Positions 16,122 through 26,353 are shown, numbered from the stretch's first letter. The stretch: DNA of 64,000 bases from Microvirga calopogonii (GCF_003347665.1 NZ_QDGA01000016.1:1-64000), one strand, 5' to 3'. The notes: generated from the letters alone by a model not told the origin. Translations and numbers: made by a program.

Positions 16122-17975
16122 TCAGGCTTGAAGCACGTACGCGCCTGGCGCCTCGCAGAGCGGCGGGTAACCTTGCGCCGGTGCCCCCATGGGCGGTGGA
16201 ACTGTCGGCTCGTCGGAATGGGACACCAGCCAGCGCGTCCATTCGGGCCACCATGACCCCTCGAACCGAGGTGCGATCTTGATCCAGGCGTCGGGATCCA
16301 AGTAATGCCCCGAGGCGGATCGTGTCAGCACCTGGAAGCTCGCACCCGTCCTGTTCGGATCGGCAACGATGCCGGCATTGTGACCTCCGGTCGTGAGAAG
16401 GAACGTCACATCGGTATCAGCCAGGAGATGGATCTTGAATGCCGAGCGCCATGGCGCAACGTGATCGCGCTCGGTGCCGACCGCGAAGATCGGGATGCGT
16501 ATGTCTCGGATGGCTATGGGGCGTCCGTCGACGAGGAAGCGTCCCTCGGCCAGGTCATTGTTGAGGAAGAGCTGTCGCAGGTAGTCCGTGTGCATGCGAT
16601 AGGGCATGCGTGTCGCATCAGCGTTCCAGGACATAATATCGTTGAGCGGCGTGCGTTCGCCCAACAGGTAGTGCCGGATAAGCCGCGACCAGATCAGGTC
16701 GTTCGAACGCAGAAGCTGGAAGGCGCCCGACATCTGCCGCGTATCGAGATAGCCCTGGCTTCGCATCAGGTCTTCGAGGAAGTGAAGCTGGCTCTCGTTG
16801 ATGAAGAGCGTCAGTTCGCCGGCCTCGCGGAAATCGGCCTGGGCGGCCAGGAGTGACAGGGTCGCCAGCCGCCTGTCGCCGTCCCGCGCCATGGCGGACG
16901 CAGCGATGGAGAGAAGAGTGCCGCCAAGACAATAGCCGACCGCATGAATTTTGCGGTGGGGCAGGACGGCATTGACCGCATCGAGCGCGGCCATCACCCC
17001 GAGCCTTCGGTAGTCGTCCAGGCTGAGATCCCGATCCTCGGCGGTCGGGTTCTTCCAGGAGATGATGAAGACCGTGAAGCCCTGGTCGGTCAGGTAGCGG
17101 ACCAGGGAGTTCTCGGGCGAAAGATCGAGGATGTAGTACTTCATGATCCAGGCCGGCACGATCAGGAGCGGTTCCGGGCGAACCTTCTCCGTCGTCGGGT
17201 TGTACTGGATCAGTTCGATGAGGCCGTTACGGTAGATCACCTCTCCGGGCGTGACGGCGACCCTGCGGCCCGGTCGGAAGAGTTCGGTGCCGGCCGGAGG
17301 CTTGGAACGGATGATTCTCTCCCAGTCATCGATGAAATTCCGGAGGCCCTGGACAAGGTTCTGCCCGCCCGTCTCGAGAATGCGCTCCTGCACCACAGGA
17401 TTGGTTGCGATGAAGTTCGACGGTGACACCATGTCGAGGATCTGGCGCATGACGAACTCGACAACCGCTTGGTGCTGCTTGGTTACCCCGTCGATATCGG
17501 TCGTGGCGTTGTCCCACCATTGCTGCAGCAGCAGAAAGCTTTGTTGAACGAAATTGTAGGGCCACTGTGACCACTCCTTCTCCGCAAAGCGGCGGTCTTG
17601 CGGGAGGGGGTGAATGCACGGCGCCGCGCTGCCGCAATTAATGGCGCACCGAGAGCCGAACTGCGTCAGCCGCGCCCATTTCCGCGCGGCTTTCGTCGCA
17701 AGCTCAACCTGCTTGCCCGGAGAGATGGCAAGATGGACCCCCCAGTCCATGAATGCATCGACGATGGCTGCAGGTGAGAGGCCGGCCGTCAAATGCGCAA
17801 GGCCGGCATGGACGGTATGATCGAGTGCATCCCGAAGCTGATGGAGTTCGGCGTCGTCCCATGGTTCCGGGAAGGCTGGTGGGGCGATGGCACTGGGTGC
17901 CAAGGCAGGCATCATGGGGAGGTGGGGCTCGAAGGTCTGGCGTTCCTGGGATTGGGCGGGTGTACGAGCGGGCAT
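16122..17975 (-). CDS. phaC: Polyhydroxyalkanoate synthase, class I type
   Basis: Polymerises (R)-3-hydroxyacyl-CoA into PHA at the granule surface. The 617-residue chain has the PhaC N-terminal domain (about 100-240, with the QQSFLLLQQWWDN and FVMRQILDMVSPSNF segments) and an alpha/beta-hydrolase C-terminal half. The lipase-like box is GYCLGG with nucleophile Cys349. Asp504 (VGTERDHVAPW) and His532 (TTGGHNAGIV) complete the triad. It differs from the usual 570-600-residue biosynthetic PhaC by a longer proline-rich N-terminus, so it may be a second, specialised synthase. No phaAB is adjacent. A phasin-like gene lies 2 kb away. Confidence 0.93.
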   Translation of the reverse strand: MPARTPAQSQERQTFEPHLPMMPALAPSAIAPPAFPEPWDDAELHQLRDALDHTVHAGLAHLTAGLSPAAIVDAFMDWGVHLAISPGKQVELATKAARKWARLTQFGSRCAINCGSAAPCIHPLPQDRRFAEKEWSQWPYNFVQQSFLLLQQWWDNATTDIDGVTKQHQAVVEFVMRQILDMVSPSNFIATNPVVQERILETGGQNLVQGLRNFIDDWERIIRSKPPAGTELFRPGRRVAVTPGEVIYRNGLIELIQYNPTTEKVRPEPLLIVPAWIMKYYILDLSPENSLVRYLTDQGFTVFIISWKNPTAEDRDLSLDDYRRLGVMAALDAVNAVLPHRKIHAVGYCLGGTLLSIAASAMARDGDRRLATLSLLAAQADFREAGELTLFINESQLHFLEDLMRSQGYLDTRQMSGAFQLLRSNDLIWSRLIRHYLLGERTPLNDIMSWNADATRMPYRMHTDYLRQLFLNNDLAEGRFLVDGRPIAIRDIRIPIFAVGTERDHVAPWRSAFKIHLLADTDVTFLLTTGGHNAGIVADPNRTGASFQVLTRSASGHYLDPDAWIKIAPRFEGSWWPEWTRWLVSHSDEPTVPPPMGAPAQGYPPLCEAPGAYVLQA

Positions 17976-18315
17976 CGCAAACTCCGGAACTTCCTGCCCT
18001 CATACGAGGGAGATAACCGTCTCATTATGATCGCCGCTCTGGTGCGTTCCTTGCGGTGGATCAATTCCCCGCTTCCAGCTTCGGTCACGGGACGGCTGAG
18101 GCCTGCAGCCTGCGAAATCTTCGTTGATATGGCGATCGAATGGCAGCGATCTTTCGAGCTACCCATCAGATGTTCCAGGAGATCACTGGAACAGCCTTTT
18201 GCAGTCCCGCTCATGCCTCAATTTGACGTGAATCAAGGCAGACGGACGACATGGTCCTAGGGTTTGCCTCAAAAGGCAGGTCCATGTGAGGCACGCTCGA
18301 AGTCGGGAGGGACAG
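17976..18315. other. Divergent intergenic region, no gene seen
   Basis: 340 bases between the divergent PHA synthase and the small cytoplasmic protein gene. Several open frames cross it but none shows protein-like composition or a ribosome binding site. Promoters of both genes should be here. Confidence 0.4.
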
Positions 18316-18723
18316 TTGCTTTACCACATCACCCTTCATCTTGCCCGCAACAGGCAGTTTCCGGAAGGCAGCCCGCGCTACGGCTATGAGCTGACCGCGC
18401 CGCTCGATGAGGACGGGCACCTGGATCAGGAGGAATGGGCGCGAAAGCGATCCTTCTGCCGCGTCCGCCGCTTCTGGGGCGATGAAGGCGAGCGGCAGGG
18501 CGTTCTCATTCACCGGGCAGGCGGCGCTGGTGGCGCGACCTGGCTGATCGATTACAACCAGGGCCGCTTTGGTGACGAGGAGGCAGGCTACCACCTCAAT
18601 CAGCATCGTTTCGTTGAAGGCGAGTACGTCACCATCCAGGATGAGGACGAGAAGCCTTACACCTTCGAAATCGTTTCGGTTCGGGATGCCGAGCCGTCGC
18701 CAGCGGAAGGACGCCGGCTATGA
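18316..18723 (+). CDS. Conserved small protein of unknown function
   Basis: 135 residues from a TTG start at 18316, chosen because GGAGG ends five bases upstream. It opens with LYHITLHLARN, has aromatic and charged patches (GYELTAPLDEDGHLDQEEW, WLIDYNQGRFGDEEAGYHLNQHRF) and ends with a VRDAEPSPAE tail. I believe homologues exist across Hyphomicrobiales with no assigned role. There is no signal peptide or membrane segment, so it is cytosolic. Its stop overlaps the ATG of the cytochrome c gene by four bases (ATGA), so the two are made together. Confidence 0.8.
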   Translation: MLYHITLHLARNRQFPEGSPRYGYELTAPLDEDGHLDQEEWARKRSFCRVRRFWGDEGERQGVLIHRAGGAGGATWLIDYNQGRFGDEEAGYHLNQHRFVEGEYVTIQDEDEKPYTFEIVSVRDAEPSPAEGRRL

Positions 18724-19037
18724 GAGGCCTGGTCATCTGCGGCCTTGGGCTCATCCTCGGAACGACGACCGTCATGGCTCAAGCTGGACGCATCCAGCGC
18801 GGCCAGACTTTCGCGCAGACCAACTGTTCGCAATGTCACGCGATCGGTCGGGTGGGCGAGAGTCCCATTCCCGAGGCGCCGCCCTTCCGGACACTGCATA
18901 CCCGTTATCAGATCGAGGATCTGGCAGAGGCCTTTGCGGAGGGCATCACCACAGGGCATCCCTCCATGCCTCAGTTCCAGCTCGACCCCGCTCAGATCAA
19001 CGACCTCATCGCCTACCTGAATTCCATTCAGGGCTAG
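18720..19037 (+). CDS. Small monohaem c-type cytochrome
   Basis: 105 residues. The signal peptide (VICGLGLILGTTTVMA, cleavage before QAGR) directs it to the periplasm, where the haem is attached at CSQCH (Cys36, Cys39, His40). Met83 in HPSMPQF is the likely sixth ligand, so it is a class I electron-transfer cytochrome. Short C-terminal helix INDLIAYLNSIQG is typical of the fold. Its redox partner is not encoded nearby. It is translationally coupled to the upstream protein of unknown function. Confidence 0.92.
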   Translation: MRGLVICGLGLILGTTTVMAQAGRIQRGQTFAQTNCSQCHAIGRVGESPIPEAPPFRTLHTRYQIEDLAEAFAEGITTGHPSMPQFQLDPAQINDLIAYLNSIQG

Positions 19038-19117
19038 CCTGATCGGCGCAACGCGGAGCCGTCACCCTGCAGGTCGTATTCGACGAGCAGGTACAAAGCA
19101 GCCCACGCGGCATGTCC

Positions 19118-19393
19118 TTATGCGAAGGTCTCCTCGATCCGGGAACGGAGGGTCACAAGTTCCTGAATGTATGGGGCTCGCTGCTCACAATGCAGGCGCT
19201 GGAGGCCGGCGATCATTTCGCTCTTGTGATCTTCATCCGCCTCACTGTGCCTGATGGAATCGAGACGCTTTTCATAAGCGAAGTCGATGTCCGCCAAATC
19301 GGCAAGTACCGTTTGGAGCTGGGGGAGAATGTCGGGCGAGTAGAACTTTTCGCTCTTCGATACCTTCTGGAAACGCACGACGTCTGCGGCCAT
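19118..19393 (-). CDS. Small helical protein of unknown function
   Basis: 91 residues with GGAGGA just upstream of ATG 19393. Composition is that of a mostly alpha-helical, charged cytosolic protein (LPQLQTVLADLADIDFAYEKRLDSI, then HKSEMIAGLQRLHCEQRAPYIQELVTLRSRIEETF). Probable coiled coil. No family recognised and no operon partner. Confidence 0.65.
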   Translation of the reverse strand: MAADVVRFQKVSKSEKFYSPDILPQLQTVLADLADIDFAYEKRLDSIRHSEADEDHKSEMIAGLQRLHCEQRAPYIQELVTLRSRIEETFA

Positions 19394-19539
19394 AGCTTCC
19401 TCCGACGGTATTCTTCAAAGCTCAGCTTTCCCGAACCTTTGATTTAACTTAAGCCTATAACTTTGGTCTGCATATGGCGGCGTGACGGTGCATGCCCGTA
19501 GAACAGATCACTTTTCCCGAATGACCATGCAAGACGCAG

Positions 19540-19851
19540 ATGTCGCAAGCATTGATTCCGATCAAGTCATCGGTAGAAGCTTCTGCCATGGCGCTTGCCG
19601 GACTTATCGGCCAAGCTGCGCAGAACCGTGAACTGTCCGTGGCCCTGGAGGCGCTCATGATCGGGTGGATCGTTCGGATTTTGATGATTGCCGCGAGTGT
19701 CGTTACAGGTTGGTTCGTTGCCAAGGATGCGCCGATCTTCGGGGTGGCGCAGGTCATGGTCGCCCTGCTTCTTCTCACGTTCATCGTTGCGGTCCTGGCA
19801 TTCTGGCCGCGCCGTTGGACAACTGCCCTGAACCGGTCCTGGAAACAGTGA
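19540..19851 (+). CDS. Small membrane protein of unknown function
   Basis: 103 residues with two predicted membrane helices (about 42-60, MIGWIVRILMIAASVVTGWFVA, and 70-90, VAQVMVALLLLTFIVAVLAFW) and a basic C-terminus (PRRWTTALNRSWK). The N-terminal half is amphipathic. No known family. It converges with the hemerythrin/phasin gene across a hairpin. Confidence 0.65.
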   Translation: MSQALIPIKSSVEASAMALAGLIGQAAQNRELSVALEALMIGWIVRILMIAASVVTGWFVAKDAPIFGVAQVMVALLLLTFIVAVLAFWPRRWTTALNRSWKQ

Positions 19852-19876
19852 GCGGATCGCTCCGGGCCATCATTGA

Positions 19877-19899
19877 CGCCCCGGACGGAAGCCGGGGCG
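19877..19899. terminator. Probable bidirectional terminator hairpin
   Basis: CGCCCCGG and CCGGGGCG form a perfect 8-bp stem with a seven-base loop, between converging genes ending at 19851 and 19918. No T tract follows. Just downstream GATGCTCTAG looks like half of a family-C repeat. Confidence 0.5.
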
Positions 19900-19917
19900 C
19901 CATCTCACTCCGATGCT

Positions 19918-20904
19918 CTAGGCTGCCCGGTTGGCTCGATCGGAGAACTGCTTCACCTCGGCCGTTGCATTCCGCGTGGCTTCGTCGGCCAGCTGCATCG
20001 TGAGCTCGGCCATGCGTCGGCTGTTTTCCATGGTCTGCTCCAGATTATCCCGGATGAGCGAGCCCTGAACCGCGACGAAGTCATTCATGGAGCGGCAGCG
20101 GGCGAGGGCGTTCATGCCTTCGATGTTTGTCCGCAGACGCTTCTGACATAGCTCGAACCACTCTCGGGAGACGTCCTGCATCCCTCTCGCCAGGGAGATG
20201 TTGGCTTCTACCACGGTCCTGACATTGCCCGAGGCCGGCTCGCCGGATGCGCGAGCCTCGCCGTTGGGCCGAGCGTACATTTGCATCGCTTGGCCCGTCG
20301 AGCGGCGGGCCAACTCGGAGAACAGCCCGAAGCTGGTCTGTATCGCCTGCTGCATGGTCTGAGCAATGCTCTGAACATTCTCCGTCCCGGTCTTCACGGT
20401 CTCGGCCAGGTCTTCGGTCATGCGTTGAACCGTTTCGACCTGATCGCGGGCGCGGCGCGCTTCGAACCGCTTCGTTTCATCGATTGCTGCCATTTCATCC
20501 TCCACCTTCTCGGCGACCGCTTCCACCTCATCGTCGCTCAGGACCTTGAGCACGGCCGGGAGAAGCTCCTTTCTGTCATCGCGGATATGCTGCTGAAACA
20601 CTCTTCTCAGCTCTGCCACCTTGGAGAGAAACTCTCCGGTATTCTTCGGCATAGTCTCCAGCTCCGTCAGGAGCGCATTGGTTTCCTCATTGTCGTCGAG
20701 GGCCTGCCGGACGAGATCGTCCATCCCGTGCCGTCGGAGAACCGGCAGGAGGTGCTGCTCCTGCAACGTTGCCAGGAGCCGCAGTTCTTCCTGCAGTTCC
20801 GCGAACAGACGCTCGCGGGATTTCACGGCATTGTCGGAGGTGGCGAGAAGCTTTTCGAAGAGATCCCGCGCCTTATCAGGAGGCGTCTGGATAATTTTTC
20901 GCAT
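19918..20904 (-). CDS. Hemerythrin-like/phasin-like fusion protein
   Basis: 328 residues. Residues 1-140 have the four-helix pattern of the hemerythrin HHE family (two helices ending in LLPVL and LLPAVL). The helix-4 pair His106/Asp110 is kept, but the positions expected for ligands in helix 2 are Leu44 and Gln48 and in helix 3 Asn72, and helix 1 has no histidine, so iron binding looks lost. Residues about 150-320 are a coiled, Gln/Met-rich region (ENVQSIAQTMQQAIQTSFGLFSELARRS, NISLARGMQDVSREWFELCQKR, then NLEQTMENSRRMAELTMQLADEATR) typical of phasins, the proteins coating PHA granules. Alone on its strand, 2 kb from phaC. Confidence 0.75.
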   Translation of the reverse strand: MRKIIQTPPDKARDLFEKLLATSDNAVKSRERLFAELQEELRLLATLQEQHLLPVLRRHGMDDLVRQALDDNEETNALLTELETMPKNTGEFLSKVAELRRVFQQHIRDDRKELLPAVLKVLSDDEVEAVAEKVEDEMAAIDETKRFEARRARDQVETVQRMTEDLAETVKTGTENVQSIAQTMQQAIQTSFGLFSELARRSTGQAMQMYARPNGEARASGEPASGNVRTVVEANISLARGMQDVSREWFELCQKRLRTNIEGMNALARCRSMNDFVAVQGSLIRDNLEQTMENSRRMAELTMQLADEATRNATAEVKQFSDRANRAA

Positions 20905-20987
20905 GGTGATGATCCGTTCGCAAAAATTAGATGAAACGCAGCCCTGCGCGGAGCGCAGCCGTCCAGGTGCTGAATGGTGATGGGATG

Positions 20988-21185
20988 CTAGTGCTGGACA
21001 CCTAACGGCCAGGGAGCAAATAGGTTCGGCCGTCTCCAGAGCACGAAATGGTCCTGTACGGCGAGGTCTAAGCGGGTGTCTTTTTCCAGAAGCACAATCT
21101 GAGCTTCGATCGCCCTGAGCTCACGTTCAAGCTTGGCTGTCCGACGATTCTCGGAGGAAATGGATTTTCTTTTCTTGGCCTTCAT
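20988..21185 (-). CDS. Very small basic coiled protein, uncertain
   Basis: 65 residues from ATG 21185, which has GGAG six bases upstream. Lys/Arg-rich start (MKAKKRKSISSENRR) and one helix (TAKLERELRAIEAQIVLLEKDTRLDLAVQDHF). No family recognised. A second frame overlaps it on the same strand, so the reading is tentative. Confidence 0.4.
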   Translation of the reverse strand: MKAKKRKSISSENRRTAKLERELRAIEAQIVLLEKDTRLDLAVQDHFVLWRRPNLFAPWPLGVQH

Positions 21186-21525
21186 CAAGCACTCCATGGT
21201 CCGGGCAGCCCGCGGCTTCCTCGAAAGAAGCGGACAGCGTGCGGATGGCCATGTTGGTGCCCCCTGCGATCATTTCATTCTGTCGTTGATGCGAATGATA
21301 TCGAAGTGCGCCTGTTCGTCTGTCAGGAACCCGACACAAGGAAAGAAATTGTTAACACAGGTTAAAGTGCCGCAGGTCTGCATTCGCAGGAGCCTGTCCG
21401 CACGTCCGGCCGCGGCGGAACTCGCACATGGCCGGGATGTTCATGCCTTAGGGTGAAGATCTGCCGTCGGACGCTCGCCCATGAACATCGATAAAGGTCA
21501 GCCCTGAGTCGAGGGCCTAGCCTGA
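21186..21525. other. Upstream region of the RND efflux operon
   Basis: 340 bases with no convincing gene. Contains a short AT-rich patch near 21330-21365 (AAAGAAATTGTTAACACAGG), a likely promoter area for the efflux genes. I see no TetR/AcrR gene or clear operator palindrome. Confidence 0.4.
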
Positions 21526-22752
21526 ATGAGTCCGGAGGGTCGGGTGGTCAAGAGAATACTCCTGATCGTGATGGCCGGCGTGGCTCTTGCGGCGGCAGGC
21601 TACTTTTTCATGCTCCGCACACCACGTCAGACACCAGCCCAGCAGACGGCGTCCGCGACGCTGCCAGTCCCCCAGGTCGGCATCATCGTCGCCCGGCCCG
21701 CTGAAGTGCCGTATCCGGTGGAATATGCCGGCCGCGTCTCCGGTTTTCGCGACATTGAAGTCCGCGCTCGGGTAGGCGGGCTGCTGCTCAAGCGCGAATT
21801 CGAGGAGGGGGCTCGCGTCACACAGGATCAGGTGCTCTTCCGGATCGATCCCGCGCCTTACGAGCTTGCCCAGAGCCGGGCGGAGGCGCAGTTGCAGCAG
21901 GCACAAGCGGCCGTCCGTCAGGCCGAGGATAATTTCAATCGGATCGAGCAGCTCGTCCGCCGCGGAGTTTCAACGGAAGCCCAGCTCGAGGACGCCCGCT
22001 CCCAGCGGGACCAGGCTCGGGCCGGGGTGCAACTCGGCGAGACCGAGGTTCAGAACGCCAAGCTGAATCTGAGTTACACCACCATCACGGCGCCGGGAAC
22101 AGGCGTCACGGCGCTGGAATCGCCGCCGGTCGGTGCGCTGGTCCAGGCGCAGCAGACGCTTCTGACCACCATCTCCCAGATCGACCCGGCTTATGTGGTC
22201 TTCTCCTTCACGGATGAAGAGGGCAGGGCCTTTCGTGCCCTGAACGAAAAGCGGGAGAAGCCGATCTCCGAGAAGGATCTGACGGTCGAGCTTCAATTCG
22301 CCCAGCAGGGCAAATATCCGCAGACCGGCAAAATCGACACCGCGGCCCAGCGGGTCGATCTCCAAACCGGGACGATTCAGGCGCGGGCGGTCTTTCCGAA
22401 CCCTGACGGCCTGTTGCTGCCGGGCCAGTTCGTCAGGATACGCCTCATCGGCATCACCTTGCCCGATGCCATCGTCGTCCCGCAACAGGCCGTCAGCCAA
22501 GGGCCTCAGGGGCCGACGGTCTACGTTGTCGGGGAGAACAACATTGCCCAGGCTCGCCCGATCCGCTTAGGTCCCGAAGTCGCGACTGGCTGGGTCGTGC
22601 AGAATGGCCTGAATGGGGGCGAACGGGTCATCGTCGATGGCGTGATCCGCGTCAAGCCGGGCCAGCCTGTCCAGCCCGTGGAGATGGATCCGAAAGCCGC
22701 GCAGACGACCGGCTCCCCGGACAGCCCGGTATCCAGCGGGAACCGGCCATGA
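21526..22752 (+). CDS. RND efflux periplasmic adaptor (membrane fusion protein)
   Basis: 408 residues. An N-terminal membrane anchor ([19 protein letters not shown]) precedes the adaptor fold: beta-barrel/lipoyl segment [23 protein letters not shown], a long alpha hairpin ([29 protein letters not shown] and its partner), then [13 protein letters not shown]. The C-terminal barrel includes [11 protein letters not shown] and [14 protein letters not shown]. It links the inner-membrane pump to an outer-membrane channel. No lipobox cysteine. GTG 21544, behind GGAGGG, is an alternative start. Its stop overlaps the pump gene by four bases. No outer-membrane channel gene follows, so the pump must borrow a TolC-like protein. 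Confidence 0.93.
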   Translation: MSPEGRVVKRILLIVMAGVALAAAGYFFMLRTPRQTPAQQTASATLPVPQVGIIVARPAEVPYPVEYAGRVSGFRDIEVRARVGGLLLKREFEEGARVTQDQVLFRIDPAPYELAQSRAEAQLQQAQAAVRQAEDNFNRIEQLVRRGVSTEAQLEDARSQRDQARAGVQLGETEVQNAKLNLSYTTITAPGTGVTALESPPVGALVQAQQTLLTTISQIDPAYVVFSFTDEEGRAFRALNEKREKPISEKDLTVELQFAQQGKYPQTGKIDTAAQRVDLQTGTIQARAVFPNPDGLLLPGQFVRIRLIGITLPDAIVVPQQAVSQGPQGPTVYVVGENNIAQARPIRLGPEVATGWVVQNGLNGGERVIVDGVIRVKPGQPVQPVEMDPKAAQTTGSPDSPVSSGNRP

Positions 22753-25700
22753 TCTCGAAGTTCTTCATCGACCGCCCGATCTTCGCCTCGGTTCTCTCGA
22801 TCGCCATCTTGCTCATCGGCCTGATCGCCATGCGGGTTCTGCCGGTTGCGCAATATCCCGAGATCGTGCCTCCTCAGGTCGTCGTTTCGGCCAATTATCC
22901 GGGCGCGAGCGCGGAGACGATCGCCGAGACCGTTGCGGCCCCGCTGGAGCAGCAGGTCAATGGGGTCGAGGACATGATTTACATGCAATCGACCTCCACC
23001 GGCTCAGGGACCATGAGCCTGTCGGTGTATTTCCAGACCGGAACGGATGCCGACCAGGCGACCATCAACGTCAACAACCGCGTCCAGCGGGCAACCGCCG
23101 TCCTGCCCGAGGAGGTGCGGCGGCAGGGCGTGACGGTGACCAAGCGGTCGTCCTCGATCCTTCAGATCGTCGCCATGTCTTCCCCCGATAGGCGGTACGA
23201 TACGATCTACATCTCCAATTACGCCCTCATCAACGTCATCGACGAGCTTCGCCGCACACCGGGCGTCGGTGATGCATCGCTCTTCGGCGCTTCCGATTAC
23301 TCCATGCGCATCTGGCTCCGCCCTGACAAGCTGGCACAGTACAATCTGACGCCCGGTGACGTCGCCGCCGCCATCCGCGAGCAGAACGCGCAATTCGCGG
23401 CCGGGCGCTTTGCGGAGGAGCCCACGCCGGGGCGGCAGGCCTTCACCTATTCGGTCACGACCCAGGGCCGCTTCGCGGATCCCCGCGAGTTCGAGCAGAT
23501 CGTCCTGCGCTCGGACGAGAATGGCGGCGCGCTGCGGTTGAAGGACGTCGCGCGTGTCGAGCTCGGCTCGCTGAACTATTCCACCGTGTCGACCCTCAAT
23601 GGGGCTCCGACGGTGCCGATCGGGATCTATCTTCAGCCCGGCGCCAATGCGCTCAGCGTTTCGGCTGCCGTCGATGCGACGATGAAACGGCTCGCCCAGC
23701 GCTTCCCCGACGGGCTGCGCTACGACGTTCCTTACAACACGACGAAATTCATCCAGGTTTCCATCGACGAGGTGGTCAGGACCTTCGCCGAGGCCATCGT
23801 GCTCGTCGTGGTCGTGGTCTTCCTCTTCCTGCAGAACTGGCGCGCGACCCTGATCCCGCTGCTTGCGGTTCCGGTCTCCATCATCGGGACTTTTGGCGGC
23901 ATGTACGTGCTCGGCTTCTCGGTCAATCTCCTTACGCTCTTCGGCCTCATTCTCGCCATCGGCATCGTGGTCGATGATGCCATCATCGTGCTCGAAAATG
24001 TCGAGCGCATCATGTCGACCGAGCGCAAGCCGCCGCGGGAGGCTGCCATCCAGGCCATGCAGGAGGTGAGCGGACCGGTGATCGCCGTGGTGCTGGTGCT
24101 CTGCGCTGTGTTCATCCCCGTGTCGTTCCTGGGAGGACTCGCTGGAGAGCTCTACCGGCAGTTCGCCGTGACCATCGCGGTATCGGTGGTGATCTCCGGC
24201 ATCGTGGCGCTCACTTTGACGCCGGCCCTGTGTGCGCTTCTCCTCAAGGAGGGCCACCAGGAGCCCTGGCTGCCGTTCCGGATCTTCAATCGGGGCTTCG
24301 ATCGGGTGATGCGGACCTTCACCTCGGGCACGGCCTTCTTCCTGCGGCACGCTTTGATCGCCCTCGTTCTGATCGCCGGAATGCTCGGCGCCACCTGGTG
24401 GCTGTTCGAGCGCGTGCCGGGCGGTCTCGTCCCGGCGGAGGACCTTGGCAACGTCTTCGTCGTCACAGCGCTGCCGCCCGCTGCCTCCCTCGATCGCACT
24501 CTCGACATCACCGCGAAGGTGAGCGAGGAACTCAAGAACAATCCTGCGGTCGCGGACGTCGTGACGATTGCCGGATTCGATCTTCTGTCGGGAGCTCAGA
24601 AGACGAATGCCGGCGTATCCTTCGTCACCCTCAAGGACTGGTCGGAGCGAACCGATCCGCGTCTCGACGCGCGCAATCTCGCACCGGCTTTCGCGGCTCT
24701 GAACGTCAATTTCCGTGACGGTGTCGTCTTCGGGTTCAATCCGCCGCCGATCACCGGCATGAGCACCACCGGCGGATTCGAGTTCTTCCTGCAGGATCGC
24801 TCGGGTGGTTCTCTCGAGAGCCTTTCCCAGGCGGCCCAGCAGGTGGTTCAGGCCGCGCGGCAGCGACCGGAACTCTCAGGCGTCTCCACGACGTTCAACA
24901 CGAACGTGCCGCAATATCGCATTGATGTCGACCGCGACAAGGCGAAGGCGCTCGGCGTGCCGATCTCGGCCATTTTCGACACGATGCAAAGCACCTTCGG
25001 CAGCCTCTACGTCAACGATTTCGGCCTGTTCGGACGGACCTATCGGGTGAGCCTGTCCTCCGAGCCTCAGTTCCGTATGAGCCCGAACGACCTGCAGCAC
25101 GTGTTCGTCCGGTCCGACAAGGGCACGATGGTTCCGCTCAGCGTCCTCCTTTCCACCACCCGCATCGTCGGGCCGGATGTGGTCGACCGGTTCAATGTGT
25201 TCCCCGCCGCCAAGATCCAGGGCAATCCGGCTCCGGGATACTCATCCGGGCAGGCGATCGCCGCGATCGAGCAGATCGTGTCGCAGAACCTGTCCTCCGA
25301 CTACTCCATCGGCTGGACGGGATCGGCCTATCAGGAACTCCAATCGGCCGGGACGGGGTCTCAGGGGTTCGTCCTGGGCCTCGTGATGGTGTTCCTGATC
25401 CTCGCCGCGCAGTACGAGCGGTGGTCCCTGCCGTTCGCGGTCATCACGGCCGTGCCCTTCGCGGTCTTCGGCGCCATCGTGGCGATCTGGCTCCGCGGGA
25501 TCGAGAACGACATCTATTTCCAGGTCGGGCTTGTCACCCTCATCGGTCTGGCGGCCAAGAACGCGATTCTGATCGTGGAGTTCGCTGCCGAGCGCCACAG
25601 GGCAGGGGAAAGCGTCTACGAGGCAGCCCTCGACGCGGCCCGCCTCCGGTTCCGCCCCATCGTCATGACATCTCTCGCCTTCATCCTCGGCGTCGTGCCG

Positions 25701-25901
25701 CTTGCGGTTTCAACGGGTGCGGGATCCGCAAGCCGCCACTCGGTCGGCACCGGTGTCATCGGCGGCATGCTCGCCGCGACCTTCCTGGCGATTCTGTTCG
25801 TGCCCCTGTTCTTCCGTCTGGTGACACGGGAGCGGAAGCCGGCGGACAAGGCGGCGGCCGCGCCCGTCATGCCGGATTCCGCGCCGGCGCGGGAGGTTTG
25901 A
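22749..25901 (+). CDS. RND multidrug efflux permease (HAE1, AcrB/MexB type)
   Basis: 1050-residue inner-membrane proton antiporter with twelve predicted helices and two large periplasmic loops. The start [18 protein letters not shown] is the family signature. The proton relay is intact: Asp409 and Asp410 in [18 protein letters not shown] (TM4) and Lys937 in [17 protein letters not shown] (TM10). It expels hydrophobic drugs, detergents or endogenous metabolites through the trimer coupled to the adaptor upstream. ATG overlaps the adaptor stop (ATGA). The exact substrate cannot be predicted. Confidence 0.96.
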   Translation: MISKFFIDRPIFASVLSIAILLIGLIAMRVLPVAQYPEIVPPQVVVSANYPGASAETIAETVAAPLEQQVNGVEDMIYMQSTSTGSGTMSLSVYFQTGTDADQATINVNNRVQRATAVLPEEVRRQGVTVTKRSSSILQIVAMSSPDRRYDTIYISNYALINVIDELRRTPGVGDASLFGASDYSMRIWLRPDKLAQYNLTPGDVAAAIREQNAQFAAGRFAEEPTPGRQAFTYSVTTQGRFADPREFEQIVLRSDENGGALRLKDVARVELGSLNYSTVSTLNGAPTVPIGIYLQPGANALSVSAAVDATMKRLAQRFPDGLRYDVPYNTTKFIQVSIDEVVRTFAEAIVLVVVVVFLFLQNWRATLIPLLAVPVSIIGTFGGMYVLGFSVNLLTLFGLILAIGIVVDDAIIVLENVERIMSTERKPPREAAIQAMQEVSGPVIAVVLVLCAVFIPVSFLGGLAGELYRQFAVTIAVSVVISGIVALTLTPALCALLLKEGHQEPWLPFRIFNRGFDRVMRTFTSGTAFFLRHALIALVLIAGMLGATWWLFERVPGGLVPAEDLGNVFVVTALPPAASLDRTLDITAKVSEELKNNPAVADVVTIAGFDLLSGAQKTNAGVSFVTLKDWSERTDPRLDARNLAPAFAALNVNFRDGVVFGFNPPPITGMSTTGGFEFFLQDRSGGSLESLSQAAQQVVQAARQRPELSGVSTTFNTNVPQYRIDVDRDKAKALGVPISAIFDTMQSTFGSLYVNDFGLFGRTYRVSLSSEPQFRMSPNDLQHVFVRSDKGTMVPLSVLLSTTRIVGPDVVDRFNVFPAAKIQGNPAPGYSSGQAIAAIEQIVSQNLSSDYSIGWTGSAYQELQSAGTGSQGFVLGLVMVFLILAAQYERWSLPFAVITAVPFAVFGAIVAIWLRGIENDIYFQVGLVTLIGLAAKNAILIVEFAAERHRAGESVYEAALDAARLRFRPIVMTSLAFILGVVPLAVSTGAGSASRHSVGTGVIGGMLAATFLAILFVPLFFRLVTRERKPADKAAAAPVMPDSAPAREV

Positions 25902-25916
25902 TCGCTACCCGGCCCC

Positions 25917-26291
25917 TCAGCGCTTGCGCAGCCTCTCGATGGCCTCTTTGTGGGCTGCGGGGTCAACATCGTACTCCGCCGCCAGACGTTGGATCTCAGC
26001 CTGTCTTTCCTCTGGTGAAAGCCGAGGATTCAGGCTCGCGACCGCGGCCAGGAAGGAGGCTCCCGCGAAGACCGGGTCGCGACGTCTCGCGGTCTGCTCC
26101 CGCTCCTTCTTCAACTCGGCCTGACGCTGCTTATAGGTCTCGAGCGGCCCGAGCGCCCTTAAGGCACGGTTGCGCAGGGCCTGGACCGGAAGGTCATGCT
26201 CGCCGGCGATATCCGGCAAGGCCTGTTCGGGATCTTCGCCGGCCATCAGGGCTTCGGCAAGTTCTTCGAGTGCGGATACGAATGGATCCAT
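25917..26291 (-). CDS. Small helical protein of unknown function
   Basis: 124 residues, all helical in appearance, no signal or membrane segment. Two similar helical patches, LPDIAGEHDLPVQALRNRALRALG and EIQRLAAEYDVDPAAHKEAIERL, each look like a small DNA-binding-type or helix-turn-helix unit but match no family I know. AGGGGC lies before ATG 26291. Divergent from the peptidase gene, convergent with the efflux pump. Confidence 0.65.
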   Translation of the reverse strand: MDPFVSALEELAEALMAGEDPEQALPDIAGEHDLPVQALRNRALRALGPLETYKQRQAELKKEREQTARRRDPVFAGASFLAAVASLNPRLSPEERQAEIQRLAAEYDVDPAAHKEAIERLRKR

Positions 26292-26353
26292 GGCTGCCCC
26301 TTCGATTCTCTATCGTCAACGGATGGTGATCGATCCGGTTCTGAGCAGAGGTG

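Noticed and set aside
23004..24350. Minus-strand open frame of 448 codons
   Set aside because: Antisense to the RND pump; His/Asp/Arg-rich composition typical of shadows.
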